DNA of 64,000 bases from VXRD01 sp965242535 (GTDB taxonomy: Bacteria > Latescibacterota > UBA2968), in contig OZ251458.1 in assembly GCA_965242535.1 (NCBI GenBank), positions 1,860,001 through 1,924,000 of the forward strand. The letters are read 5' to 3'. A program made the position numbers and the translations under genes. This document shows positions 26,605 through 36,060 of this stretch, piece by piece. The notes under the pieces were generated by a model. The model was given only the letters and a program-made list of their open reading frames with translations. It searched no databases and was not told the origin of the DNA. How positions within the stretch are numbered: the first letter of the stretch is position 1; the number at the start of each line of letters is the position of its first letter.

Positions 26605-26804
26605 GCGCGCTCCTTTTTTGACCCGTACTGTGGCAATTTTTGTGCCGCTAGCCCTGCCCCTCGCTCCGCTCATCGCAAGCTGCGCCTGTACCTACGAAAA
26701 AAGATGTCAGAATCCCGAATCCGGGAGGCCCCATTTCGTTTTATGACCGCTTTGGGGGGAACGAATCGTTCACCTACCGGCAAAAAACGTTCCCCTTTTC
26801 GTCA

Positions 26805-26833
26805 TTGACTTTCCCCATGTGAGATGGTATATT
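26805..26833 (+). promoter_or_regulatory. Promoter upstream of truA
   Basis: TTGACT (26805-26810) and TATATT (26828-26833) have 17-bp spacing, 57 bp before the truA ATG. It may drive truA and the following gene series. Confidence 0.6.
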
Positions 26834-26889
26834 TTTCGCCCGTTTGGAGTATGATCTCGCGGAAGTTGGGATTTGGCGCAGGCCCTATC

Positions 26890-27741
26890 ATGCAAATTCG
26901 CCTGACCCTCGAATACGATGGCACCGACTTTAAGGGCTGGCAAATTCAGCCCCGCCAGCGCACGGTTCAAGGAGAACTCGAGGCGCGCCTCGAGCGGCTC
27001 TACGGCGCGCCGATTTCGGTCACGGCATCTGGCCGCACCGATGCGGGCGTTCACGCACTCGGGCAGGTCGTCAATTTCGCGCCCACGCGGGATATGCCCC
27101 TCGACCGCTTGCAACACGCGCTCAATGGCATGTTGCCCCCGGATGTCGCGGTCAAACGCGCCGATAGCGCATCGCCCGACTTTCACGCGCGTTTCGATGC
27201 CCGACGCCGGCATTATTTCTACCGCATCCGTTATACCAAACAGCCCATCGGTCGGCACTATGCGTGGTACGCACGCCGCCAACTCGATCTCGACGCGATA
27301 AAACGGGCGAGTCACATGCTCATCGGTCAGCACGACTTCACATCTTTTTGCGTGGCGGCGCACGAGAGGGAAAATCGCGTCTGTCGAATTTACGCCTGCG
27401 ATTGGCAGCAGCGCGGCGACGAACTCACATTTCGCATTTCCGGCGACCGATTCTTGCGCGCGATGGTGCGGAGCATCGTAGGCACGCTCGCCGAGATAGG
27501 GCGCGCGGCGCGATCCCCAGAAGCCATGCGCGACATTCTCCACGCGCGCGACCGCCAAAGCGCAGGTGAATCCGCGCCGCCCCAGGGCTTGTTTCTCGAA
27601 CGGGTAATTTACCGCGATGATCCCTGCGAGGATGAGTGCCGTGAAACGCACCCTGCTGATTTTGTTCTTGGGCATAATTATCGGCCTAGCGATCTTTCCC
27701 ATGCTCAACCGGCCCTCGCCCAACACGAGTGCCACGAGTGA
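26890..27741 (+). CDS. truA: tRNA pseudouridine(38-40) synthase
   Basis: The 283-aa TruA modifies uridines 38-40 of the tRNA anticodon arm. It opens LTLEYDGTDFKGWQIQP, has the catalytic Asp in SGRTDAGVHALGQ, then FHARFDARRRHYFYRI and RISGDRFLRAMVRSIVGTL. The recognisable family sequence ends near GLFLERVIYRD (about 27620). The last 38 or so codons overlap the next gene in another frame and lack family character. The ATG at 26890 gives the standard N-terminus. Confidence 0.93.
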   Translation: MQIRLTLEYDGTDFKGWQIQPRQRTVQGELEARLERLYGAPISVTASGRTDAGVHALGQVVNFAPTRDMPLDRLQHALNGMLPPDVAVKRADSASPDFHARFDARRRHYFYRIRYTKQPIGRHYAWYARRQLDLDAIKRASHMLIGQHDFTSFCVAAHERENRVCRIYACDWQQRGDELTFRISGDRFLRAMVRSIVGTLAEIGRAARSPEAMRDILHARDRQSAGESAPPQGLFLERVIYRDDPCEDECRETHPADFVLGHNYRPSDLSHAQPALAQHECHE

Positions 27742-28747
27742 AAGCATCGAGACTTCGCGCCGAAATGCCATTGTGCAAGCGATTGAACACGCGGCGCCCG
27801 CAGTCGTCAGCATCAATACCGTCTACGACCGCTCGTATCCCCGCTATCCCGACCGGTTTTTTGAACCCTTTGATCCCTATTCGGACATGCAACGCATTCC
27901 CGGCATCGGATCCGGGTTTGTGATTCAAGCCGATGGCTATATTTTGACGAGTAGCCACGTCGTCGATGGCGCGCGGGAAATTTTCGTCACCTTTCCAGAT
28001 GGTCGCCGCTTCGACGTGCTCGACGTTTTCATCGACCGCGAATGGGATCTCGCGGTCGTGCAAATCGACGCGGATAGCCTCTACGTCCCGCAGATGGGCA
28101 CCTCGCAAAGCGTCATCATCGGCGAATGGGCCATCGCCCTCGGCAATCCCTTTGGGTTGCACTTTGAAGACCTCAACCCCACCGCGACGGTCGGCGTGAT
28201 CAGCGCGATAGACCGCATCGTCCGCCCCGAGCAAAACGCCCGCGCCCACAAGGGCATGCTTCAAACCGACGCGTCGATCAACCCGGGCAACAGCGGCGGC
28301 CCTTTGGTGAACAGCCTCGGTAAAGTCATCGGCGTCAACTCGTTCATCTTTTCACAGGGCGGATCCTTGGGCATCGGTTTTGCCGTGCCCATCGACCGCG
28401 CGATAGAAGTGGCGTGCCAACTCATCGATCGGGGCAGCCGCGAGTTCTGGACCGGGCTGGACATCCACAACATCAACCCGTATATTGCGCGCACCCTCGG
28501 CGTTCCCACCATAAAGGGCGCGCTGATCACCGTCGTCGATCCCCTAAGCCCGGGCGAAAGCGCGGGGTTGATACCCGGCGACGTGATCGTAATGGTCAAC
28601 CGCCAAAATGCCAACAGCGCGGACGAGGTCGTAGATGCGTTTCGGTACGCGGCGGTCGGCGATACCTTTCACCTCAAAATTCTGCGCGCTCGAGACCGCT
28701 TGTTCGACGCCCAACTCGTCTTGGAAGCGGACCCGCGCAGCGAGTAA
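27632..28747 (+). CDS. HtrA/DegP-like trypsin-type serine protease with PDZ domain
   Basis: The 371-aa envelope protease has an N-terminal hydrophobic anchor (KRTLLILFLGIIIGLAIF). The trypsin-like domain carries the triad His in TSSHVVDG, Asp in REWDLAVV and Ser in NPGNSGGP, followed by one PDZ domain (GALITVVDPLSPGESAGLIPGD). Such proteases degrade or refold damaged periplasmic proteins. ATG 27632 or GTG 27641 are possible starts; the GTG has the better-spaced GAGG. Either way it overlaps truA by about 100 nt in a different frame. Confidence 0.88.
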   Translation: MSAVKRTLLILFLGIIIGLAIFPMLNRPSPNTSATSESIETSRRNAIVQAIEHAAPAVVSINTVYDRSYPRYPDRFFEPFDPYSDMQRIPGIGSGFVIQADGYILTSSHVVDGAREIFVTFPDGRRFDVLDVFIDREWDLAVVQIDADSLYVPQMGTSQSVIIGEWAIALGNPFGLHFEDLNPTATVGVISAIDRIVRPEQNARAHKGMLQTDASINPGNSGGPLVNSLGKVIGVNSFIFSQGGSLGIGFAVPIDRAIEVACQLIDRGSREFWTGLDIHNINPYIARTLGVPTIKGALITVVDPLSPGESAGLIPGDVIVMVNRQNANSADEVVDAFRYAAVGDTFHLKILRARDRLFDAQLVLEADPRSE

Positions 28748-28762
28748 TTCCCAAACGGAGCC

Positions 28763-29494
28763 ATGCCGATGAATGCCAAGTCAGCCCTGCCGAGTCTGTT
28801 CACCGTCAGCAGTTTGTTTTGCGGGTTTTTGTCGATGTACTACGCTGTGAACGGGCGTTTTCTCGGCGCCGCACTCCTCATCGTGATCGCAGGCTTGCTC
28901 GACGCGTGCGACGGAAAAATCGCGCGCTACTTTCACACGTCGAGCAGTTTTGGCGTGCAGTTCGACTCCATCGTGGATGTGTGTTCGTTTGGCGTGGCCC
29001 CCGCCCTGCTCATGCTCTACTATCTCGATTCCCTGCTGGTCATCCTCTGGCTGCCATTTGCCGTTTGCTTTTTGTTTCTCCTGTGCGGCGCGCTGCGGCT
29101 GGCGCGGTTCAACGCGCAGTTGAAAGGCTTCGACAAAGACAATTTCTCTGGACTCCCGATCCCGACGGCAGCGGCGACCCTGGCCGCGTACATTCTCTTT
29201 ACCCAAAGGGTGTGGCAAAGCGACGCGCACGCGCCGCTCATCGCCATCGGCCTGTGCGTGATGCTCTCATTTCTCATGATCAGCACCATCGAATACAGTA
29301 CCTTTCCGAGGTTGTCCATCGAGACCACGCGCGACCGCCTCTGTCTGATCGGCCTGTTCTGCGTGATGGTGCTCATGGTTTTTTTCACTTACGAAGTGTT
29401 TTTCCCGCTCGCGCTCGCCATCTCCCTGTCCGGCATGCTCAGGTGGTTCTACTGCCTCATCGCGGACCGCGAAGTGGCCGACGTGAAAGACTGA
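28763..29494 (+). CDS. pssA: CDP-diacylglycerol--serine O-phosphatidyltransferase
   Basis: The 243-aa integral membrane protein has the CDP-alcohol phosphotransferase signature DG-x2-AR-x8-G-x3-D-x3-D, here DACDGKIAR followed by GVQFDSIVD. PssA makes phosphatidylserine, the precursor of phosphatidylethanolamine. About six to seven hydrophobic segments are visible. GGAG precedes the start; a second ATG at 28769 is possible. It lies 15 bp after the protease gene. PssA is preferred over PgsA because of the serine-type sequence FTVSSLFCGFLSM and length. Confidence 0.88.
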   Translation: MPMNAKSALPSLFTVSSLFCGFLSMYYAVNGRFLGAALLIVIAGLLDACDGKIARYFHTSSSFGVQFDSIVDVCSFGVAPALLMLYYLDSLLVILWLPFAVCFLFLLCGALRLARFNAQLKGFDKDNFSGLPIPTAAATLAAYILFTQRVWQSDAHAPLIAIGLCVMLSFLMISTIEYSTFPRLSIETTRDRLCLIGLFCVMVLMVFFTYEVFFPLALAISLSGMLRWFYCLIADREVADVKD

Positions 29495-29519
29495 AATTCG
29501 CCATCCCGAAAGCGTTGTT

Positions 29520-29798
29520 ATGAGGCAAAAAAATCTGGGGGTTCTCATCGTCGCCATCGCGATCGGCATTCTCGCCGGCAGCGCGGTCGGCGAGATATTG
29601 GCCGTGGTTTTTGACAGCTTGGGCCTACAGAACAACGTGGTCGAAAAAGTGCTGGTCAATTCCTACGCTTACGAGTTCTACCCCATCCGGTTGAATTTGA
29701 TCATTATGACCCTCACCTTTGGCTTTTCGCTCGACTTCAACGTGTTGAGCTTTCTCGGTATCGGCATTGCCTGGTACTACGTCAAGTATTCCTATTAA
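29520..29798 (+). CDS. DUF4321 small membrane protein
   Basis: The 92-aa protein has two hydrophobic segments: LGVLIVAIAIGILAGSAVGE near the N-terminus and FNVLSFLGIGIAWYYVKYSY at the end. The GILAGSAVGEIL and LNLIIMTLTFGFSLDFN phrases fit DUF4321, a small uncharacterised family. It lies between pssA and tatA, all in the same direction with short gaps. Confidence 0.7.
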   Translation: MRQKNLGVLIVAIAIGILAGSAVGEILAVVFDSLGLQNNVVEKVLVNSYAYEFYPIRLNLIIMTLTFGFSLDFNVLSFLGIGIAWYYVKYSY

Positions 29799-29818
29799 CT
29801 CATTTCTGGAGGTGTACT

Positions 29819-30052
29819 ATGTTCGGCATGGGACCGTGGGAAATCGTGATGATTCTGATCGTCGTCCTGCTGGTATTCGGCGCGAAACGCATTCCCGAAA
29901 TCGCCCAATCCCTGGGCAAGGGCATCACCGAATTTAAGCGCGGCGTCAAAGACGTGCAGAGCGAGATCGAGAACAACGTCAATGCGACGTCAACGCCGCC
30001 GCCGGATCAACAAGCCACACAGACGCCATCGGACACCACCACAAAATCGTAA
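29819..30052 (+). CDS. tatA: Sec-independent translocase subunit TatA
   Basis: The 77-aa protein has one N-terminal membrane helix (WEIVMILIVVLLVFGAKRIPEIA), the conserved FGxKRxPE hinge, then an amphipathic helix (LGKGITEFKRGVKDVQ) and a polar tail. TatA polymers form the twin-arginine protein export pore. GGAGGT stands upstream. tatB and tatC are not nearby. Confidence 0.93.
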   Translation: MFGMGPWEIVMILIVVLLVFGAKRIPEIAQSLGKGITEFKRGVKDVQSEIENNVNATSTPPPDQQATQTPSDTTTKS

Positions 30053-30064
30053 TCTGGAGGCAGG

Positions 30065-31513
30065 GTGCCTGACGACGCTGTTTTTCCCGGCCAAACCGCG
30101 CGGGGGCTTAGAGACGGCATTCTCGCGGGTTCGCACGCGGCCCGCGGCCTCGCGGAAAAAACCCTCGCGCACATCCGACGCACAGACCTCAATGCGTTCA
30201 TCACCCTCGACGAAGAAGGCGCGCTAACAGCCGCCGATGCCGTCGATCAAAAAGCCGCTGAGGGCCTGCCCTTAGGCCCTCTCGCCGGCATCCCCATCGC
30301 CCTGAAAGACACGCTGTGTAGCAAAGGGCTACGCACGACTTGCGCTTCAAAAATCCTCGCCAATTTCATCCCCCCTTACGACGCAACCGCTGTCTCCCGC
30401 CTGCGCCGAGCCGATGCCATCCTCTTGGGCAAACTCAACATGGATGAATTTGCCATGGGCTCTTCCAGCGAAAACTCCCATTTTGGCGCGGTCAAAAATC
30501 CGTGCGATCCGACCCGCGTGGCCGGTGGATCCAGCGGCGGGTCTGCGGCGGCTGTCGCGGCGGGCCAGGCGTTTATGGCCCTGGGTTCTGACACGGGAGG
30601 ATCCATCCGCTTGCCCGCGTCCTTTTGCGGCGTGGTCGGGCTTAAGCCCACGTACGGCCGCGTTTCCCGGTACGGGTTGATCGCCTATGCGTCCTCGCTC
30701 GACCAAATCGGCCCGGTGGCGCGCACGGTCGAAGATGCCGCCCTCCTGCTCCGCGTCATTGCCGGGCGCGATCCCCGGGATTCCACCTCTGCCCGCGTGC
30801 CGGTGCCCGATTATCCCGCGGCGTGTCGTCTCGGCGTTGAGGGCCTCACCATCGGGCTGCCAAAAGAATTTTTCGCCGAGGGGCTACAACCCGATGTCCG
30901 CCATGCCGTCGTGCGCGGCGTTGAACTCCTCGAGGAAAATGGCGCGTGCATCCGCGAAATTTCCCTGCCCATCGCCGGGCATCCCGATTATGCCATCGCC
31001 GCCTATTACATCGTCGCCACGGCCGAAGCCTCGTCGAATCTGTCGCGCTACGACGGGGTGAAATACGGGTTTCGCGCAGACGCGGGAAACCTGATTGACA
31101 TGTATGTCCAAACGCGCAGTCAGGGCTTTGGCGCGGAAGTCAAGCGGCGCGTGATGCTCGGTACGTACGCCCTCAGCGCGGGGTACTACGATGCGTATTA
31201 CCGCAAGGCGCAGCAGGTTCGCACCCTCATCCGCCGGGATTTTGCCCGCGCGTTTGAAACCTGCGATTTGATCGCGTCTCCGGTATCGCCCACCCCTGCC
31301 TTTAGCCTGGGCGAAAAACTCCGCGATCCCCTCCAGATGTACCTCTCCGATATCTACACGGTGTCCGTCAATCTCGCGGGCATTCCCGGCATTTCAGTCC
31401 CGTGCGGCGCTTCGGATGAAGGCTTGCCCATCGGCTTGCAACTGCTCGGCGATGCCTTTGCCGAGGAAACCATTTTGCGCGCGGCCGCGGTTGTCGAAAG
31501 AGAAGTGGCATGA
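30065..31513 (+). CDS. gatA: Glutamyl/aspartyl-tRNA amidotransferase subunit A
   Basis: The 482-aa amidase subunit releases ammonia from glutamine for conversion of Glu-tRNA(Gln) or Asp-tRNA(Asn). The amidase signature AGGSSGGSAAAVAAG carries the Ser-cis-Ser pair; the catalytic Lys is in IALKDTLCSKG. It begins with GTG at 30065 after GGAGG. The stop overlaps the gatB ATG (ATGA), so the two are translationally coupled. gatC is not adjacent. Confidence 0.95.
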   Translation: MPDDAVFPGQTARGLRDGILAGSHAARGLAEKTLAHIRRTDLNAFITLDEEGALTAADAVDQKAAEGLPLGPLAGIPIALKDTLCSKGLRTTCASKILANFIPPYDATAVSRLRRADAILLGKLNMDEFAMGSSSENSHFGAVKNPCDPTRVAGGSSGGSAAAVAAGQAFMALGSDTGGSIRLPASFCGVVGLKPTYGRVSRYGLIAYASSLDQIGPVARTVEDAALLLRVIAGRDPRDSTSARVPVPDYPAACRLGVEGLTIGLPKEFFAEGLQPDVRHAVVRGVELLEENGACIREISLPIAGHPDYAIAAYYIVATAEASSNLSRYDGVKYGFRADAGNLIDMYVQTRSQGFGAEVKRRVMLGTYALSAGYYDAYYRKAQQVRTLIRRDFARAFETCDLIASPVSPTPAFSLGEKLRDPLQMYLSDIYTVSVNLAGIPGISVPCGASDEGLPIGLQLLGDAFAEETILRAAAVVEREVA

Positions 31514-32946
31514 CCTACGAACCCGTCATCGGCCTCGAAGTCCACGCCCAACTCGCGACCGCCACCAAAATTTTCTGCGGGTGCAGCGCGGAATTTGGCG
31601 GCGATCCCAATACCCACGTCTGCCCGGTCTGCTTGGGATTGCCGGGCGCGTTGCCCGTGCTCAACCAAAATGTCGTCGATTTGGCGATGCGGATCGCGCT
31701 GGCCGCGGGTTGCACCATCGAGCCGCGCAGTCGGTTTTTGCGGAAAAACTACTTTTACCCGGACCTGCCCAAGGGGTATCAGATTTCGCAATTTCAATCC
31801 CACGAGGAAATGCCGCTGGCAACCGGCGGCGGCATCGACATCTCCATAGACGGCGGCGAGACCAAGACCATTCCCCTCACGCGCATCCATATGGAAGAAG
31901 ACGCGGGCAAGAGCATCCACGCCCCGGGCGAATCCTTAGTCGACGTCAACCGCTGCGGCGTGCCCCTCATCGAGATCGTGAGCGAACCCGAGATCGCGAC
32001 TCCCGAAGAAGCGTTTCGCTACCTCATCGGCTTGCACCAACTGCTCGTGTACACGGCTGTGTCCGAAGGCGATATGGAAAAGGGCCACATGCGGATTGAC
32101 GCCAATGTGTCGATCCGCCCGGTTGGCGAACCCGAACTCGGCACCAAAGTCGAGATCAAAAACGTCAACTCGTTTCGCAACTGCCAACGCGCCATCGAAG
32201 CGGAGATCCAGCGGCAGATCGACCTGCGCGAAACCGGCGGCGAGATCGAGCAAGCGACCATGCTCTACGATCCGGACCGCAATGCGTTGCGCGCCATGCG
32301 GACCAAAGAGGAATCGGACGACTACCGCTATTTTCCCGATCCGGATCTCGTCCCGGTCGTCGTGGATGCGGCATGGGTCGAGCGCGTGCAGAGCCAGATC
32401 CCGGAATTGCCAGACGCCAAACGCGCGCGCTTTGCCGCGGCCTACGACCTGTCCGCCGATCAAATCGAGGTCCTCACCGCGGACCGAGACATCGCCGATT
32501 ATTTCGAAGTCGCAGTTGCGGCGGGCGCGCAGAGCAGGCAAGCGGCCAACTGGATCCAGGGCGACGTCCTGCGCGCGCTCAACGATCGCAAAATCGCGAT
32601 TGGCGATCTGCGCGTTTCGCCCCAACACCTCGCCGAGTTGATCGCGCTGATCGACAAGGGCGCGATCAGCACCACCATCGCCCGAACCGCGTTCGACGAC
32701 ATGGTGGAAACCGGCGACGCCCCGGCCGCCATCGTCGAGCGAAAGGGGCTGGTACAGATCAGCGATGCCGATGAACTCGACGGCGTCATCGACCAAATCA
32801 TCGCGGACAACCCCGCCGAGGTCGCGCGCTTCAAAGACGGCGACAAACGCCTCATGGGTTTCTTCATGGGCCAGCTCATGAAAGCCACCCGCGGGCGAGC
32901 CAACCCCCGGAAAGCGAGTCAACAGTTGCTGGAGAAATTGGGATAA
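31510..32946 (+). CDS. gatB: Glutamyl/aspartyl-tRNA amidotransferase subunit B
   Basis: The 478-aa kinase/transamidation subunit of GatCAB begins YEPVIGLEVHAQL and has CPVCLGLPGALPVLN, GDMEKGHMRIDANVS, KVEIKNVNSF and DDYRYFPDPDL. The C-terminal YqeY-like tail domain ends GRANPRKASQQLLEKLG. The ATG at 31510 overlaps the gatA stop. A terminator follows 45 bp downstream. Confidence 0.96.
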   Translation: MTYEPVIGLEVHAQLATATKIFCGCSAEFGGDPNTHVCPVCLGLPGALPVLNQNVVDLAMRIALAAGCTIEPRSRFLRKNYFYPDLPKGYQISQFQSHEEMPLATGGGIDISIDGGETKTIPLTRIHMEEDAGKSIHAPGESLVDVNRCGVPLIEIVSEPEIATPEEAFRYLIGLHQLLVYTAVSEGDMEKGHMRIDANVSIRPVGEPELGTKVEIKNVNSFRNCQRAIEAEIQRQIDLRETGGEIEQATMLYDPDRNALRAMRTKEESDDYRYFPDPDLVPVVVDAAWVERVQSQIPELPDAKRARFAAAYDLSADQIEVLTADRDIADYFEVAVAAGAQSRQAANWIQGDVLRALNDRKIAIGDLRVSPQHLAELIALIDKGAISTTIARTAFDDMVETGDAPAAIVERKGLVQISDADELDGVIDQIIADNPAEVARFKDGDKRLMGFFMGQLMKATRGRANPRKASQQLLEKLG

Positions 32947-32990
32947 TTGAGAATGCGCGCCCAAAGAGGCGTCGCCCACATCGAAACCAA

Positions 32991-33024
32991 AAAGGGCTCG
33001 TGTCCAAGTGACACAAGCCCTTTC
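32991..33024 (+). terminator. Terminator after gatB
   Basis: AAAGGGCTCGTGTC, loop CAAGT, then GACACAAGCCCTTT form a 14-bp stem with one mismatch. It separates the housekeeping run from the restriction-modification genes. Confidence 0.75.
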
Positions 33025-33096
33025 TCAAAAAGCGGATTTTAGAACGAAATCATCCCATCATCACTCGACAAGCCAAATTGGTAAAGGAGCCGCGCT

Positions 33097-33960
33097 ATGG
33101 AAATGTCCTTGTTGCAAATAGCGGTGAAAAAAATAAAATCTGAACTCGAGCAGACGATCAGGACCGCGACCTATAAGGGGCAACACTACGGAAATGGGCA
33201 ACAGGCCAAAAATGCTCTTATTCGAAGTCAGAATCTCATCATGAAAATTCACGAAGTTGTCAAAATCAGTTTGGACCGAGAACTCAAAAAATTTATCACA
33301 CACCACACAATTCATCCACCTTTGGGAAAACAAAAACCAGAACTCGCGCTTTCGGGGTTCATCAAACGCAAAAAGCAGGATATCGTTGTTCTTTTTGATG
33401 AAAATGGACGACCTTCCGAAATCATCAAAGAAGGGCCTTTGGCAGGGGCTATGAACGCGATTGGCAAAGAGCAATCCGAAAATGCGATTGTGATTGGCGT
33501 TCGTAGCCAACTCAGCAGCGTAGAAAAAAATTTCGACACGCTCATGGAAAGAGCGTTTGCCGAAACGCTAAATCTGCGCCTTAGACTCCCCAAATTGGTA
33601 ATGGGCGAAGTCTATCTGCTTCCCGTGGTCGAATATGACGATCAGGCGATGAAGCAGAATCGCATCGCATGGAAAACGGGCCACACGCCTATGGAAAAAT
33701 TCATAAAAACCTTCTTGGGCATTACGCACCGCGATATAGACGCCGACACGGGCGACCTCTACAAATACGAACGCTCTGCATTAATCCTCACAGACTTTCG
33801 GCAATCTCCGCCACGGATTTTCTCAACGCTTGAAGAGCTAAAACAAAGCGGTTGTATTTCCCCCAATTTTGAGGCCGATTTCGATCTCCTATCACCGCTA
33901 AATTTCGCAACCGATCTCGTCGGTATGCACCGAAAACGACATTTGTACCTGTATTATTAA
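33097..33960 (+). CDS. Putative type II restriction endonuclease
   Basis: The 287-aa protein is AT-richer than its neighbours. It has no signal peptide or membrane segment. The core KKQDIVVLFDENGRPSEIIKEG, together with IVIGVRSQLSSVEKNFDTL and LPKLVMGEVYLLPVVEYDD, is reminiscent of restriction endonucleases that accompany TaqI-class adenine methylases; a clean PD-(D/E)xK is not obvious. The main support is context: it is convergent with an N6-adenine methyltransferase, and the two stops overlap by 4 bp. AAAGGAG stands before the ATG. The pair looks horizontally acquired. Confidence 0.6.
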   Translation: MEMSLLQIAVKKIKSELEQTIRTATYKGQHYGNGQQAKNALIRSQNLIMKIHEVVKISLDRELKKFITHHTIHPPLGKQKPELALSGFIKRKKQDIVVLFDENGRPSEIIKEGPLAGAMNAIGKEQSENAIVIGVRSQLSSVEKNFDTLMERAFAETLNLRLRLPKLVMGEVYLLPVVEYDDQAMKQNRIAWKTGHTPMEKFIKTFLGITHRDIDADTGDLYKYERSALILTDFRQSPPRIFSTLEELKQSGCISPNFEADFDLLSPLNFATDLVGMHRKRHLYLYY

Positions 33961-35888
33961 ATCCACATTGTCGTTCCCCATTCCCGGCCGCAAACCTCCT
34001 CGATGTCTTTGCCGTTGAGTTTATAGAGATCCTCCAAATATTCGTTCGCGTCAAATTTGGGCAGTTCTAAAAACGCCGTCATTTCCCTTTCTGTCATGTC
34101 GATAATGCCAACCCGTTCAATAAAATTCTTCTGATAGCATTGGTAGTCGCCTTCAATTTGAAAGCTCGTCAATTTCGCGTAGTAATACATCATTCTGCTA
34201 TTGAGCACCTTTTCGAGTACTTCAATCGTCAGTTTGCCTCTGAATAGGGAATCGTCTCTGGTGGACACGGCATAGCCATTGCAAAAGAGTTGGTCACTCC
34301 TGTCGAGCATGAATTGAGGAAATTTGCTAAAAGTCTTGGTGAGCAGTTTCGGGCCTCTCGCCTCCCTGCCTTGGGTTCTACCCCATGCGTACCATCCTTC
34401 GTAATTCTTTTTTCCCTTGTCTCGGCTCTTTAAGAGATCGCGGTATTTCCACAGGTAAGCATGCGTTTCTGGAAACCGCTCCTTTATCTCTTTCTCGGGT
34501 ATCAAGCGATATTTTTCCTTTATTTTTTCGTACGGAAAAATAATTCTCAAATCGTTGTGTTCCAAATCCTCCGCGCTATTTAAGGCCGCTATTTTGACCG
34601 CGGGGCGCGTGATGCCGAGTTCTATCCGGTGCGTTTCCCTGTTCAAAGGATTTGCAACACAATGCTGTTCGTCTTTCCTGCGGACCAAAAAAACCGCATC
34701 TTTCAGGGTTGCAAATCCGACCTTAATCGAAGCGACCATACCGAGAGGTTTCCCCGTTGATTCGATTATTTTCAGATTTTCTAAGTGATGGCCTTTTGCA
34801 AGACGCCATTTGTCGGCCTTTAGATCTGAAAAGGGAATGGCTGAAAATGTGGCTTTGTCGAGGTCATTGGCGCGAACCCGCTTCAGAGCGTCAAATTCAA
34901 AGCTCTTTTTTCGGCTCGTCCCAAGAAAGACCAAGCAAGTATAGGCACTTGCTCGGTCGAAAACTTTATGGTGTCCGAAATCTATGATTCTGCGGATACA
35001 TTGCTCGTCCTGTAAGTATTGCCGAACCCCTTTGCCTGCTAGAGAAGTGTACAGATTGTTTTGGGTGATGATTGCCAGGCATCCTTTTGGCGCGAGTAGC
35101 CTGTGTCCGGCCATTAAAAAGAGGAGTGCCAAGCTGAAGTTGCCATTCGCATAACCCTTGAATTTTTCCGATAATTGCGTTCGGTATTTGATACCGAGAT
35201 TCTGAAGTTTAACATACGGAGGATTTGTCGTTACCAGATCAAACCCATTATCAGCACCTGATATACGCCACAAGTCTTTGGAAGAATCCAACAGGGTATC
35301 GCGGCAGAACAGGCGCGAATTTGTTCGAGATGGCTTGAACCCGTGAAGAATCGAGTAAAGTTCGACGAGACAACGCGCATGCTCAATGGCCCATGGGTCA
35401 TTGTCAAAACCGACCAGACATTCCGCAAATGCTTTCTCTGGAGAAATTTCACTTTTCAATATTTCCGCTGCCCGAATGAGAAATCCGCCGCTTCCACAAG
35501 CGGGGTCGCAAATGAGTGGGGCGTCTTTGCGTTTGGCTCGCCCCATCTGTAAGCCGTGTTTTACGAGGTATTCGATGATAAAATCGGGCGTATAAACCGC
35601 ACCTTGAGATTTGCGTCTTTTAGAATCGATCAGAATTTCAAAAGTGCTTTCGATGTCTTTTATCGAAAGTCTAAAGATGGACCGATCGAGCTCCTGTCCG
35701 ATACGCGCCACCTCAATCGTATTTGACGCTTCCAAAAACGCAACCACCGAATCGGCCTGTTTTAACTTCGCAACGGGAATTTCATTGACCTTTGCCCAAT
35801 GTTGAAGCAATGCGGCGCGAATCGCATTTTCCCCGTAATTTTTGACCAACTTTGCGATTAAATTCCGTGCAGTGTGAGAATGTGACAT
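33957..35888 (-). CDS. N6-adenine DNA methyltransferase (TaqI/Eco57I class)
   Basis: The 643-aa protein has SAM motif I DPACGSGGFLIRAAEIL, catalytic motif IV TTNPPYVKLQNLG (NPPY, N6-adenine), and a preceding YTPDFIIEYLVKHGL typical of the class. The C-terminal half is the target-recognition region. It protects host DNA against the partner nuclease. AAGGAG precedes the ATG at 35888. Base composition is lower in GC than flanking genes. A fused type IIG nuclease is unlikely, because no nuclease motif precedes the SAM domain. Confidence 0.88.
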   Translation of the reverse strand: MSHSHTARNLIAKLVKNYGENAIRAALLQHWAKVNEIPVAKLKQADSVVAFLEASNTIEVARIGQELDRSIFRLSIKDIESTFEILIDSKRRKSQGAVYTPDFIIEYLVKHGLQMGRAKRKDAPLICDPACGSGGFLIRAAEILKSEISPEKAFAECLVGFDNDPWAIEHARCLVELYSILHGFKPSRTNSRLFCRDTLLDSSKDLWRISGADNGFDLVTTNPPYVKLQNLGIKYRTQLSEKFKGYANGNFSLALLFLMAGHRLLAPKGCLAIITQNNLYTSLAGKGVRQYLQDEQCIRRIIDFGHHKVFDRASAYTCLVFLGTSRKKSFEFDALKRVRANDLDKATFSAIPFSDLKADKWRLAKGHHLENLKIIESTGKPLGMVASIKVGFATLKDAVFLVRRKDEQHCVANPLNRETHRIELGITRPAVKIAALNSAEDLEHNDLRIIFPYEKIKEKYRLIPEKEIKERFPETHAYLWKYRDLLKSRDKGKKNYEGWYAWGRTQGREARGPKLLTKTFSKFPQFMLDRSDQLFCNGYAVSTRDDSLFRGKLTIEVLEKVLNSRMMYYYAKLTSFQIEGDYQCYQKNFIERVGIIDMTEREMTAFLELPKFDANEYLEDLYKLNGKDIEEVCGREWGTTMWI

Positions 35889-36002
35889 GTTGGAATTTCT
35901 CCTTTCTCGACCCGAGTCGTCCGTTTTCCGAGGGTGGAAAGATAGGGATTTTTAGATTATTTTCAATGCGGATTCCGATGCCGCTCGCAATTCTCTCGCC
36001 AT

Positions 36003-36026
36003 CGCCAGTTGTATCCCGCTCGTGGC
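36003..36026 (+). repeat. R3 palindrome, partial
   Basis: CGCCAGTTGTATCCCGCTCGTGGC keeps the right arm and tail of R3; the left arm is degenerate. It lies just before the DUF2064 gene. Confidence 0.6.
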
Positions 36027-36060
36027 AAAACTCCCATCTCACCTCTCGCTTCTCGCCCCC

